Below, piece by piece: positions 44,805-56,260 of a stretch of DNA of 64,000 nucleotides. Numbering within the stretch: position 1 is the stretch's first letter; each line of letters opens with the position of its first letter. A program made the position numbers and the translations under genes. Below the pieces are notes generated by a model. It did not search any database and was not told the origin of the DNA. It saw nothing but the letters and a program-made list of their open reading frames with translations. The DNA is from Timema cristinae (lineage: Eukaryota > Arthropoda > Insecta > Phasmatodea > Timematidae). The stretch lies in assembly GCA_039000515.1 (NCBI GenBank), contig JBCFYV010000012.1:36946387-37010386 (forward strand), read 5' to 3'.

Positions 44805-45430
44805 ACACATTTTTTAAAAAAAGGCGTTAAATATATGGGATTTAGGCACTTAAGGGGGGAAAAAAGCACACAATAATCAATTTAAAATTGAATTTACTGT
44901 CTACTATTTTATTACCTACACCAATTCACATTGCTGTTTTTTAGTTTTTTTAGTTTCACGTCTCACTACTTGTTCGGATTATGACTATACGTTGTAGCTT
45001 ACTATTGTAGAATGCTAGGAGCTAAGAAGGTGGAGTATATAAGAAGTGTATCTGCACTTGCGTGGAGGGATGGTAAAAAGTAATTTAGTAAAAAAACACC
45101 TTAAGTACTCCGGACCGAGATTCGAATCTTGATATCCCCTTCATCGACAGTCCAATATATTGCGAGAGTGACACCCTAGCCCATTTGACCACTGAGGCAG
45201 GTCACACGCTGTTACTAGATTTTCGGTAGGGAAACGGGCTAAACTTTCAGAAAGAATATATTTTACTATAATTTGGAAAGCTGAGTTCTACTTGACACGA
45301 TGTCAAAGAACAAAATTTCAAATTTGCTATTTCCGAAGAAGTGTAACTTTTAACCTGCAAGTCGTTTCCTCCCAACATGTCTGCCACTGTTAAGGCCCTG
45401 CCTACCCATAAATGCACGGTTCTAAACAAA
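44805..45430. repeat. Dispersed repeat, copy 1, with an embedded SINE
   Basis: The left part (GGCGTTAAATATATGGGATT ...) and the right part (TTCTACTTGACACGATGTCA, then AAAATTTCAAATTTGCTATT) match the copy at 59330-59870. A minus-strand type D SINE at 44960-45205 sits at the same point in both copies. Confidence 0.8.
44960..45205 (-). mobile_element. SINE type D inside dispersed repeat copy 1
   Basis: In minus sense: head CCTCAGTGGTCAAATGGGCT, GGTGTCACTCTCGCAATATA, B box AAGATTCGAATCTCGG, body, and tail ATCCGAACAAGTAGTGAGAC. Confidence 0.78.
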
Positions 45431-47390
45431 AGAATTTAGAACAAAATATATTTAATAATTCAACCTTGTTGTTTTTTATTTATTTTAGTAACATATCTGG
45501 GCATCGTTCATAATTCTTATGGAATTTTCAAACCATGCTAAAAATAGTTATTGAAATAATTTCATTAAAATGTTTCCATTTCAATGCATTTTAAATGGGA
45601 TAACAAAAATTATTAATGGATTTATTTATTTTCTTTATACAATTAAGCTAGAGTGTTTGTTTATAACATACTATTTAATGAATAATTTCTTTTTCTTTTT
45701 AGACATATTTTTTAATTTGGGTTAGCTTCAATAATCACGACGATATTGAGCTCTAACGACTCCCAAGTCGACTCTCTAGTCAAAATACATGGTTTTAAAT
45801 ACAACTTTTCCTTCTGCAACTAGTTGTCTTAGCTGATAATAGGTGCCGTTAGTATGATCATTACCCATTTACAAGCTAGTATCATTTTGCAAGCGTTGGC
45901 TAACCTGCTGTATCGGAATGCAGGCGGCAATGGAGGGTTAAACTAATCTCTGTGACCTTCTTGAGTCAAAGAAACATTAATACCATGTACGTTAGGATAA
46001 GAAGGGCCAATGTCCAATTATGAAAATTTGCGTAATTAAATATAAACAATTAAACATCTTAATATATTCAGTAACTAAAATACTCACAAAGTCTTCCTGC
46101 TGTGTGAATAAATATACTTGGTCCCTACTTACTTCAATGAGAGTATTACTCTAGTGATACATTATTTTCAAAGAAAAAAACCACACGCTTCTCCATATAC
46201 AAAGTTTTATGACATTAGCCCTTATTTAACTGAGGCAGTAAAACATGTAAAATTCTTCACTCTTATCTTATATTCTTTCTTGAGTTTTCTCATTCTTTAG
46301 CACTACACGTTGTAATAATAAGTGTTAATATTTAAAGTAAATGAAAACTACTGTAAATTGAATTTTTAATCCACTATTATAATAAATGAAAATAAACATT
46401 CCTGCTCATATCAAACATAGTTATTTTAAATAAAGTTTGGTCTAAATGTAATTTGGAGACGTTCTCAGTATAATTTTATATACTAGTTTTTATTTTACTG
46501 TCTAGGATTTGACTCTCATTGGACTTTGGAATAAGTTATTTTTCAAAAAGTTAATGAACGAAGTTTTTGGTAGTCAAGATGTGAAAATGTTAATTTTATT
46601 TTATTAGCGTGTTAAATGTGATTACTTTTAATTTGAACCTGTTGCATTCTCGCAGTTTGTGCGCTCGTTTTGCAAGAAATGTATCGAATCCCGAACAATA
46701 AGTACCCACGGTGATTACTTTTTATATAATTAACAATATGTGACCTTTTTGCTTTCGAACAAAATCCAATGGATTGTATAAATTTTGAGGTGGAGAAGTA
46801 TTTACAAAATATTATTTTATATCCTTGTGAATAACAAGTTTGTTAAGAAAGGGCGCACAAAGAAAATCAAAGATATAATTGATTATTTAACTTCTTGTAG
46901 TAAAGGGTAAGTTTTTTTTAATGGTATGCATATTACTGGCGCTTAGGCTATCTGTATCTACTAATTTAAGTACAATGGATGAGCAGCGATACTATTTTAT
47001 TCACTGTAGAAATAATATCAAAATTAAGATACAAATAAATACTTCTATATAACAATGCAGCGATTATTCTGATATTTCAAGTACTTTTTTTTTTAAGAAA
47101 AGCTCTTAGCTGAAAGTAAATGTTACTAACACTCTGTAACGCACTTATTGTATGTTCAAAATCTCTTGTGCCTTGGCCGAGTTCGTATCACGCTAGTACT
47201 AAGTAATTTCAACCTAACAGGGAATCGAAATAGTCAAGTTATTGAGCTGATTAATTTACGCACTCAGTGCTCAGTCATAGCACTTTAGCAATATTGACCA
47301 CGACATGAAGCCGATGATAAGTAAATATATATTTAAAACCATTAAAATTAATGAACTTTTGTGTTCCCTATGCCATAAAGTAAGTAAGTA
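45431..47390. other. AT-rich DNA, nothing recognised
   Basis: No open frame above 60 codons looks real and I see no element boundary. Confidence 0.4.
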
Positions 47391-47395
47391 AGTAT

Positions 47396-47585
47396 TTGAT
47401 ACCCGACCGCCTCTGTTGTATATTGGTCAGATTTACTGGCTTCAGATCCTGAAGTCCCAAGTTCGATCCCCAGTGCCCCTAATTCTGTCTGTGAAGCAGT
47501 GGGTCTGAAACGGAACCAAAATCAACCTCGTGAGGACAAATGAGGAGATAATTGAATGAATAAGTAGCGCTTCAGTCTAGAAAAC
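47396..47585 (+). mobile_element. Probable tRNA-derived SINE of a different type
   Basis: An ATATTGGTCAGATTTACTGG box-A-like stretch and a B box AAGTTCGATCCCCAG are followed by CGGAACCAAAATCAACCTCG and TGAATGAATAAG. It lacks the common tail and is the only copy in the window. Confidence 0.5.
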
Positions 47586-47844
47586 TGAGATAGAAGTCTG
47601 GAGGGCTCGTTGTGCTAACCACATGGCACCCTCAGCTTGAAAATGTTGGCCCTATCTTTGCCAACATACGGCAGCCTCTCGATTGGTATAGCCTGCTTGC
47701 AGGCTGACACCATGGAGATATTACTCAAGTTAAACTCTACCAATAGGATAAAAAATTATTCCCAAAAATATTTATTTCTGGAAAATTGTGTAAATCCTAT
47801 AGATGTTTGAAAACTGTAAACACCGTATTAAATAACAGATACCC

Positions 47845-48095
47845 ACTTCAGTGGCTGAGTGGTCTAAGGTGTCACTAGTGTTAAATGGGCCTGCTGATAG
47901 CGGAGCACTTGGGGTGCAAATCCTGGTCGAGTCTATTGAGGGTAGTTTTTCCTGAATTGTTTCCCCATCTTCCAAAATAAAAATACTAGTAGATAACCTC
48001 TCAAATGCTTCTTTCCTCATTACCACCCAATTAGATTATCATATATGCGTATAACATGAACAGGTAGTATGACGTGGTGATATCAGTAATAAAAA
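47845..48095 (+). mobile_element. SINE type D
   Basis: Head CAGTGGCTGAGTGGTCTAAG with GGTGTCACTAG, a B-box-like GGTGCAAATCC, the body with a drifted CCTGAATTGTTTCCCCATCT, and tail ACATGAACAGGTAGTATGAC. Confidence 0.8.
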
Positions 48096-48445
48096 TAACA
48101 GATATATTTATTGTCAAAATTGTTATAGTCTTCGAAATGAAACTGCTTTTAAAATATGTTATTGCCTCCTTAGCCTTTAAATTTTAAAAATTAGCCAAAG
48201 CACAGTGGCCAAATTTAGCACATTAAATTTTAGTTATTTTTTATTTTACCTGCTTACTAATAAACCCAAATAAATGGTACGACAAAATCGTAGGCTACAT
48301 ACTCAATCGTATAGGTTATTTATTATAGTTAGTGACAAAATCTTCAAAAATAAGTTCTCTAATTTTACCTTAAATAAATTTTTCTCTGATAAATAAGTGT
48401 ACATTATTATTTATCACTACCCTCACCAGATATTTATTTGAAAAA

Positions 48446-49165
48446 ATTTCAATAGTGGTACAACAGCATTAACCTGGAGTCACGTGACACTTTGATATGC
48501 TAATTACTCAAAATGGGTACGGGTACAAAACTTTCTCTTTGTGGTACAAAACGGTACAGAACTAGTACAAAACTTTGGCATGAAAAAGTTCAAAAGTGGT
48601 ACAACAGCATTAACCTGGAGACACCACTTTGATATGCTAATTACTCAAAATGGGTACGGGTTACAAAACTTATTTGTGTTACAAAACGGTACAAAACTAG
48701 TACAAAACTTTGGCATCAAAAAATTCAAAAGTGGTACAACAGAATTAACCTAGAGTCACCACTTTGATATGCTAATTACTGAAAATGAGTACGGGTTCAA
48801 AACTTATTTGTGTTACAAAACGGTACAAAACTATTACAAAACTTTGGCATCAAAAAAAGTTCAAAATCAAAAGGGGTACAACCGCATTTACCTGGAGTAC
48901 GTGGAGTACTCACTTTGATATGCTAATTACTCAAAACGGTACGGGTACAATACTTTTTCTTTCTGGTACAAAACGGTTCAAAACTAGTACAAAACTTTGG
49001 CATCAAAAAAATTTCAAAATTCAAAAGTGGTACAACTGCATTAACCTAGAGTCACCACTTTGATATGCTAATTACTCAAAACGGGTACGGGTACAAAATG
49101 GTACAAAACTAGTACTAAACTTTGGCATCAAAAGGTTTTAAATTCAAAAGTGGTACTACAGGTTA
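48446..49165. repeat. Tandem repeat of about 123-151 bp, five to six units
   Basis: GTGGTACAACAGCATTAACC starts near 48454, 48596, 48732, 48875, 49026 and (partly) 49149. Each full unit has CACTTTGATATGCTAATTAC, a GGGTACGGGTACAAAACTT stretch and short GTACAAAAC sub-repeats ending in ACTTTGGCATCAAAAA. Unit lengths differ mainly by changes in the sub-repeats. Confidence 0.93.
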
Positions 49166-49169
49166 ATGG

Positions 49170-49680
49170 ACGTCTAGCTGACTGGAATGAATAAGCTAAT
49201 TTTTCTGCTCGAGAGTGTGATTGTATCTTGACGTTATGTCTCCCCACGTTTAGTCAAACTTGGTCGCCTACACACTTTACGGTCCGGCACTACACTTCTT
49301 ATCTCTCTCAATTCTTGGAAAAAAGTTTGCTTGCTGCCTTTACTGATTACCGGTCGTGGTCGCCGGTCTCCCAATTGTTTAAACAAACCAGTAGTTCTGC
49401 CAACCTGATGGCTGGAATCCACCAGTTTGTATAACGTTAGCAACGCCATCTATTTTAGAGCTGAAAGCTCAATACGCCGCCAGGGAGGGTAGGCAGGGCC
49501 TTAACATTATTTTCCACCCAATTTATGCTTGTTGGAAGTAATTTAACAAGGGTCAAACCTACTTTAAACAAGTATGCCGCAACTTAGAATTTCTAAGAAA
49601 CTGGATTCTCTCTTTAAGCAGAAAATCCATACTGCAAGAAAAAAAGAGAGACCAAAGCTGAAATAGACGCTTATTCATAA
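49170..49680. other. Intergenic DNA
   Basis: Less AT-rich at 49220-49470. The 71-codon minus frame at 49234-49449 starts at an AGATGGCG context, but I recognise no family. Confidence 0.35.
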
Positions 49681-49684
49681 AATA

Positions 49685-49905
49685 CGTGCTAATTTCGTGT
49701 TGGACTAGACTGCAGAAGACGGGGAGATTGGGGCTCAATTCCAACCGGGTGCACTGAGGGTGGTTCTTCCTAAATAGTTTCCCACTCTCCCTCCAAGCTA
49801 ATGCGGGTGCATCTCCTCTCAATTAAGTCTTCTTAATCCCTAGCCCATTAATATAACTAGTACATAGGCCTATAACCCGAATGGGTAGTAAGACGAAGTA
49901 CTAAA
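49685..49905 (+). mobile_element. SINE type A, diverged
   Basis: Head GTGCTAATTTCGTGTTGGAC, GACGGGGAGATTGGGGCTC, body CCTAAATAGTTTCCCACTCT and tail ACCCGAATGGGTAGTAAGAC. Confidence 0.78.
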
Positions 49906-50119
49906 AAAAAAGGCAATTAGGCCTATAGAAATTATCAAATTAACATACTACGAATAACATGATATGCATATATGTAGCTCAGCTGCCTATATTTTACTAT
50001 CATGGAAAATAAAAGGCAAATAGGCAAATATTCGGTATTACATGACCGTTCGTACTGTTAGATACTTTTGTCAGCACGCAAAATGTATTAGCATTATGAA
50101 TATGTTTATATCTATAGAG

Positions 50120-50754
50120 CACGGTTTCTCAAGCTTTTTGTTTATAAGGGTGGCACTATTTTATTAAATTTATACATCCCATATATTTCGCATCAACCCT
50201 GGTATGAAATGAAACGTCACTAAGTTCAGGCGCTATGATAAAAACAAATTTGACACCTAATAGTCAACTCTGTAGTGTGGTTGCCTATAGGGCTAGGAGT
50301 AAAAGGTTATATTCCCGGTATGGCCGAATAAGTTATCTTTGGAGAAATTAGGGCTTCCCCTTTCACAATAATAATATATATATAAACGTACAGGGAACTG
50401 GGTCTTTGTCTGTTCAATAATTAAATTAGTTTGTTAGTCGTGTGTTGGTATGAGTAGTTGGTTCAGAAAATGTACGTTAAATGAGCCAAATAAGTAAAAA
50501 TATTTAAGTGGGCACACGGTCATCCAGTTTGTTTTACCAATGACAGGAGGCTAGGTGTTCGAATCCCGGCCATGCGTACTGGGGGTGGGTCTTCCTAAAA
50601 GGTTTCGCACCCTCCCTCCACACACTTGCTTATTCATTTCCTCTGAATTATACCTTTCTTGTATCCACTAAAATCTAAATTAATATAATCCACTTGTGGA
50701 ATAAAATGTATGGGCTTACACATATTTTCATGACACACTCTTTGAGAACAACTG
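50120..50754. mobile_element. hAT-like element carrying two nested SINEs
   Basis: The left end CACGGTTTCTCAAGCTTTTT and the right end, inverted as CAGTTGTTCTCAAAGAGTGT, are hAT-like, though the left lacks the canonical CAG. A type C SINE (about 50262-50495) and a diverged A/D-body SINE (about 50512-50700) lie inside, so the element is older than both. No clear 8-bp duplication. Confidence 0.6.
50262..50495 (+). mobile_element. SINE type C
   Basis: Its 3' part (GTTGGTTCAGAAAATGTACG, then TTAAATGAGCCAAATAAG) is shared with the copies at 51749 and 58615. The head has a B-box-like GGTTATATTCCCG. This type has its own tail, unrelated to the common one. Confidence 0.7.
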
Positions 50755-50761
50755 AGCTATT

Positions 50762-51035
50762 CCCCCCCCCCCCCTCCCACTTATGATCTTGTGAAACCTT
50801 GAGTATTCAGCGATAGCGTGCAACACGTCCACTACAAGCACATTTCCTATCACGCTGTGAATCACCCGACTAAACTTCGTATTGACTAATCAATTGTATT
50901 GTCTTTCTACCGTTCCATTACCGGAAAAAACGTGTACATCAATAAAAATAAAAATCTCTTAACACTGCGTCACAACTTTCAACTGTTCTTTAAATCACGC
51001 GTCCTATTTGATTAGTGTGTTTATTTTGTGAAGTC
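50762..51035. other. Poly-C tract and unassigned DNA
   Basis: A C run at 50762-50773, then AT-rich DNA without a gene. Confidence 0.4.
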
Positions 51036-51037
51036 AG

Positions 51038-51815
51038 ACACCTTAGCCAAGTCAGTAGCGTGCCTGCTTACTAAGCTAAGGGACCCGGTTTGATTCCCAC
51101 TATGACCGAAAAATATATAATTGATGCAATGTGGGTTTTCTATTCCACACTGATGATTTATGGCTAAGGGAAGGGGGGGGGGGGGGGGGGGGGGGGGGGG
51201 AGGTGCTCTGTATGTTCTAGAGCAGGGCTCGTACTTTTACTCGGAACCACACTAGTTTCAAGCTGAATGGTTTTGCTTTTTCCTAATCTCAAAGACCTAC
51301 CCCCTTCCGTCATTGTCTCCAAACTCACTAATATAAACACAGAATAAATATATATTTTAAAAATATACCCAAGCACCAAAATGGTGGGGAATAGTTAATT
51401 ATTTTCTTGCGTCTTAATTTTGGTCTTGTTAAACCATAAGTAAAGAAGAATTTTTTAAATTTATTTTTTGTCAACTTGGAGGGGGTTGAACCCCCCCTTA
51501 CAACTCCCACCTCCCCACCCCCATGGCTACGGCCTTTAGTACTACCCACAACCACATATAACGTCACAATCGCTGCTGGAAACTTGACATGGCAGTTGAC
51601 CTGTCGTGTGTATAGCGTTGACGCTGACCTCTTGAGCCGGGCGGGAGTTAGTAAATTTGCCTTGAAAAGGTAATTGGTTCCCGCCGCACTACCGTTAGTT
51701 TTGAATGTGCTCTAAGTTACAAAAAGGTTTGGGACCTCCGTTCTAGAGTTAATTTAATGTTGGATCAGTCGGTTCAGAAAGTATACGTTAAATTCCTCAA
51801 ATAATAATGCGTGAG
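51038..51815 (+). mobile_element. SINE type C interrupted by a hAT-like element
   Basis: The head at 51045-51105 (CACCTTAGCCAAGTCAGTAG, with B box CGGTTTGATTCCC) and the middle continue to a G run at 51174-51200. The sequence then breaks at 51222 and resumes at 51749 with GTTGGATCAGTCGGTTCAGA and AAGTATACGTTAAAT, the type C 3' part. Confidence 0.78.
51223..51740. mobile_element. hAT-like element with a perfect 8-bp duplication
   Basis: The 8-bp TTCTAGAG occurs at 51215-51222 and 51741-51748, directly outside the left end CAGGGCTCGTACTTTTAC and the right end, inverted as CGGAGGTCCCAAACCTTTTT. The 518-bp element is non-coding and split a type C SINE, so it moved after that SINE. A GGCTACGG-containing C-rich stretch at 51478-51535 resembles the right end of the element at 20503. 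Confidence 0.88.
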
Positions 51816-51937
51816 TATCGACACAGGTACTGTAGAACGCAGACTAACCGAAAATTTGTGACATTGGGGTTCAGGTAGTTGAAAATTTGTATAATTAATT
51901 CGGGAAGGGGACGACGACGACATTATGCGGGTTAAAC

Positions 51938-51969
<32 letters not shown>

Positions 51970-52617
51970 TACTTAAACAAATGAAACATGGTAAAAAAAC
52001 AAATGTAATACGAATGGAATAAAAAATGAGCCCTTGGGCTGACTTAGTGAGTGGGTGGAGAGGGGCTTACGTTTTGGTCATACTATATTTTTTAGTTAAA
52101 TTTGAACCTTGGCCACAGACAAAGAAAGTATACACCAGACAGCCTTACGGGGGTTTCGCTGCTCCTTGTGCTAGGTTGAGTCCATAGGCACTGGGGAGTG
52201 TTAGTTGCAGTCCTCAGTGATAACAACACCTACAAGTTAAACAACTAACCTTCAAACTGTTCATTGTAAAGGCGTGGTGATCCAAACACAATAGCTCATT
52301 TACCAGTAATCCCACCCCCACCTCCCTCAACTCACCCCATTACCCCCTTTCATTGAACAAACTTTTTTTAGATAGTAACTAGTCGAAGGTATTTGTTTAC
52401 AACTAGACAATTTGCACGAACCAAAAAAAAGGGACTATTACATTCTAAACGTTTAAAACAAGAACAAAATTAAAACCAAATTGCTTGTCATGAAAGTTTT
52501 GATTGCCAAAAGTGATTGCAGATCTTTTGGTTTAGTTGATGAATACATGAGACTAATCTGGTAACCTATGCTAGTTGTCATTTACCTACACTCATATGGC
52601 GAATGGACTATATCATC

Positions 52618-52618
<1 letters not shown>
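51816..52618. other. Intergenic DNA with an AAT microsatellite
   Basis: An (AAT)n run lies at about 51940-51969. No gene is supported. Confidence 0.4.
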
Positions 52619-52619
<1 letters not shown>

Positions 52620-52667
<48 letters not shown>

Positions 52668-52742
52668 GCACGCGCACACACGCGAGTGCGTGCGAATGAT
52701 GTAGCCCAGACACACAAAACACACACACACACACACACACAC
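52620..52742. repeat. TA then CA microsatellites
   Basis: About 22 TA units at 52621-52664, then alternating ACGC/ACAC, then a CA run at about 52718-52742. They give a spurious minus frame with Tyr-Ile runs. Confidence 0.95.
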
Positions 52743-53330
52743 TAGCTGTTGCCTGCGACTTCGTTCGCGTTCTCACTTTTTTTTTAAATTACTCGCGCGC
52801 CACCTATTGAAAAATCCGAAAACTGAGGGTAAAATTCCTTAGGTTGTTATTCACAGGGGGTTATGTATGACTATTTATCTTTTGTTCATACTTATAGTTC
52901 CTCTTTATATATTACATTAAGGTTCTTCCCTCAGGTGCTAACACGGCCAGGCTGCTAGGTGAGCTCACTCCAAGCTTTCTAGGTCCAAGGGTTTGGGCTG
53001 GGTGTTGATCTAATAAGAAATAAGGCAACTTTAAAGCAAAACTATAAATCCTCTTTATTCCCTATCCCGTGGGAATTTTGGAAAATCCTGAAAATAGTTA
53101 TTAGTGATTATAATTACCTACTTACATACCAAATTTGAAGTGTCTAATAAAGGCAACTTTAAAGCGAAAATATAAATACTCTTTATTCCCTATCCCATGG
53201 GAATTTCAAAAAATCCAGCCTTATTCCTTGTCTACATCATAAAGTGAACCTTTGTGCAAAATTTCAGCTTTCTAGTTCAAGGGTTTGGGCTGGGTGTTGA
53301 CGAGTCAGTCAGCGAGTCAGGACTTTTCTT
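52743..53330 (+). mobile_element. Dispersed repeat with an AGCTGTTGCCTGCGACTTCG start
   Basis: The opening, ACTAGCTGTTGCCTGCGACT with TCGTTCGCGT, and the end, CGAGTCAGTCAGCGAGTCAG with GACTTTTCTTTTATATATAT, are hallmarks of a family I have seen widely in invertebrate genomes; I am not certain of its class. Inside, CCCTATCCCGTGGGAATTTT with its flank is repeated (about 53023 and 53152), as is AAGGGTTTGGGCTGGGTGTT (about 52987 and 53279). It ends in a TA tract. Confidence 0.62.
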
Positions 53331-53343
53331 TTATATATATATA

Positions 53344-53434
<91 letters not shown>
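53331..53434. repeat. Long TA microsatellite
   Basis: About 100 bp of alternating TA with small breaks near its left end. Confidence 0.96.
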
Positions 53435-53439
<5 letters not shown>

Positions 53440-54530
53440 CCAGTTATAAAAAGTAGTTTTTTATCTGAAAATATTATTGCTGCTAAAATGGAAGGTTAAA
53501 ATCTTCAACATGTCCTTGTAGCATTAAAACATTTCATTTAATTTTAATTTTAATGCGGGCCAAATTAGAATTAGTTAATTTTAACTATATTTTTAAACGA
53601 AACGTTACAGTTCTAAGATTAAGGTAAATGGCGTGGGATATAATCTAGCCTTTCTTAAACAAATAAAATCCTGTTTTAATTTGACCTTAACAAGTAAAAA
53701 AAAAAAGGGTAATTGAATTGTTTGAGTGATTTTGAAGCTTGTGAACTGTCAGTTCCATCTGAAATAACGTGATGCCCTGAGGCGGATCTGTTGAGCTATT
53801 TAATAATTAGTAGTGAGGGCCCCCCTCCCTTTCCCCTGATTACGAATTGTCATGAATATTGGAGGTGCTTATTATTACACACGTAAGAGCGTGGGCGTCA
53901 CCTTCTACCACCGATCCCTTAATTATTTACAATGGGGGTCGGCAAGCGTCGGGGTTGCATGGCGGTTTAAGACCCTCAACATAAACCGGACCCTGTGAAC
54001 TCTTTCTTAGCACGCCATTACTCTAATTCGCTGGAATAGTCAGGCTTGCTCCGTGGTTTTGACTTTCTCATGTAGAGAAAGTATTAATATCGTTAAACGC
54101 TTTTGGCCCTGATATTATGACGTTTAATGTGCCCCGAACCCTGACATCCCTTTACGGCAACCAAATGAAATGCTGGTCCAGACACCTTAAGACTGCTCGG
54201 CCATTGTCGCCGGTCTCATAGTATTGTAAGTTACGCCTAGCATTAAAAAAACATGATCATAGTCTACATGTGTAATTTTCCTTGCATTAATAAATTCACA
54301 ATGTCAAATTAATTCCCAAAACGATAACGATAATCTTTAAATAAAACAAATAACTTATTTAAGATACACTGGAGATTATAAATAATAAATGGGATAATGG
54401 GTTTATTTATCTGCAATAAAACATTTATTGGTTTATGACTCGTTCACAAACAGTCCCACCTGCTTATCGCCGTGAGAGAAGAGATGTCAAAAGATGGACT
54501 TTCAACGATAGGAATTAACAAAAATAAAAC
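53435..54530. other. Intergenic DNA
   Basis: No gene recognised. GC-richer around 53810-54230, without a protein-like frame or splice-site pair. Confidence 0.35.
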
Positions 54531-54532
54531 CA

Positions 54533-54665
54533 ACTTTGGTGCTGCATGGTCTAATGCGCCACTCTCGCAATAAAATAGTCTGCTGAAGATTTGAAGATAG
54601 GGGTTCGATCCCGGTTGGATGTATAATCTGAACGGTTAGTCAGTCAGACGTGGTGCTAAAAAATA
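54533..54665 (+). mobile_element. SINE type D with the body deleted
   Basis: The head (GTGCTGCATGGTCTAATGCG, CCACTCTCGCAATAAAATAG) and B box GGGTTCGATCCCGG join after a few bases to the tail TCTGAACGGTTAGTCAGTCA and GACGTGGTGC. The whole body (about 100 bp) is missing. Confidence 0.75.
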
Positions 54666-54739
54666 AATAGGTGGGATTGATAACTTATAAAACTATTTCG
54701 TAGTATCATACTTATACTTTATGAACCAACTAACTTTCT

Positions 54740-55209
54740 TTTTTATGCATCGTTTCTTAGCTACACGCATATGTATGAATTACGAAAATGTGTTAGAAAT
54801 GAGGAAGGTTAAATTTAGTGGAAGTGTACCCTCGCGTTGAGAGAGAGTGTAAACCCATTGAGGAAAACCACCTTAAGTGCATCCGACAGAGATTCCTTCA
54901 TCGGTAGTCTTGTCACCCGCCTCGGTGGCGTAGTTGACTAACGCGCTTGTCGTGTTGAGCTCGACTGCTGAGGACGGGGAGATCGAGGTTCGAATCTCGG
55001 TCGGGTGAACTGTTTTTTTCTTTCTTAAATTGTTTTCCACTCTCCCTCCACGCAAATGCGGGTTCACTTCCTCTAATTCAACCTTCCCAATTCCTAATCC
55101 ATTAGCGTAATTAGTACTTAAAGCGTATAAACTGAACGGGTAGTAAGACGCGGTGCTAAATATTATTATTATTACTATTCTAGTCTATTGTGAGAGTAGC
55201 GCTTTAGTC
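54740..55209 (-). mobile_element. SINE type D split by a type A SINE
   Basis: The tail and body side lies at 54740-54913 (ATGAGGAAGGTTAAATTTAG ... CCTTCATCGGTAGTC). After the inserted SINE it resumes at 55181 with TAGTCTATTGTGAGAGTAGC and is cut at about 55209 by a hAT-like left end. Confidence 0.78.
54914..55180 (+). mobile_element. SINE type A nested in a type D SINE
   Basis: Head CACCCGCCTCGGTGGCGTAG, B box GAGGTTCGAATCTC, full body and tail AACTGAACGGGTAGTAAGAC with (ATT)n. The flanks TAGTCTTGT and TAGTCTATTGT are the target duplication with a 2-base difference. Confidence 0.88.
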
Positions 55210-55942
55210 CAGGCGTGTCAAACTCGTTTGATCATAAGAGACACACATTTAAAAAATGTATATATATATGGTCACTATTTAAGTAAAAATAATCCAATTT
55301 AGTATCTTATTACTACAAAAAGAAAAGAAAATGCCCTTTTTATAAGAACAACCCTGTGAATAATTTCGGGATTTAAATCTTCTGCCAAAGTCACTTTCAT
55401 AATAATTGTTGACAACTGGGTGCCCATAAGCCGAGACCTCTGGGGTATTTGGTTCCTTATGTGAGAAAACAACTGTTAAAATACACACAGATTTTGGTAG
55501 GAAGAACAGTATTTGGTAGTTACCTAAGTTACTAAAACAATCTTACTATATTCATACATCAAATCCCGTTATCTGCAGCTGCCTAGTTTGATAGAACTAT
55601 TTAATAACACAAATACTAATATTGTAAAATGCTATCAATTTTGATCGCCAAGAAATATGTTTAAATTTTTTAAACTATTTTTCCAATCAAAATCAGTTAT
55701 GTGCTGCCAAAAAAATTGAACATATTTGCTAAACAAATTCAACACTTTTTGGGAATTGGTCCTTGTGGAAGATAAAGTAACTTACCAACTTGGTACTCCA
55801 ACCTCACATACCAAATTTCCCCCGATATGTCAAATCCCCAAATGTTGTATTTCCTGGACGTTTATAAAAATAAGAATAGGTTTGCATTGTATTTCCGCGG
55901 ACAGCACAAAATTATTGGTATGCGCCCTTTGAGTTTATGTCT
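55210..55942. mobile_element. hAT-like element, about 0.73 kb
   Basis: The left end CAGGCGTGTCAAACTCGTTT is a common hAT MITE start. The right end, inverted as CAGACATAAACTCAAAGGGC, is compatible. Internal sequence from 55493 to 55700 recurs at 39060-39256. Target duplication unclear, because another element follows at once. Confidence 0.62.
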
Positions 55943-55950
55943 GCCTAGAC

Positions 55951-56215
55951 CAGGGATGGTGAGACTTTTTTCCGACCAATAAATTAATTTAGAACCTGTC
56001 CACCTCTTAGTTACGTTTTTAGTGAATATTTAAAAATCAAAACTTGTTGAATATTACAAAATTTAATGAACAACTCAAATAAAATTGTAAATATTTTAAT
56101 AATTACCTAATTTTAATTTAAAGAATTAAAATTTATTAAATTGTCAAAATGAGTGTCTTAGGCAATATTAATAACATGACTGCGTATAACCCGAATGGGT
56201 AGTAAGACGCGGTGC

Positions 56216-56260
<45 letters not shown>

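Noticed and set aside
53254..53499. Open frame with a long Tyr-Ile repeat
   Set aside because: A translation of the TA microsatellite; the same holds for the minus frame at 52582-52776.
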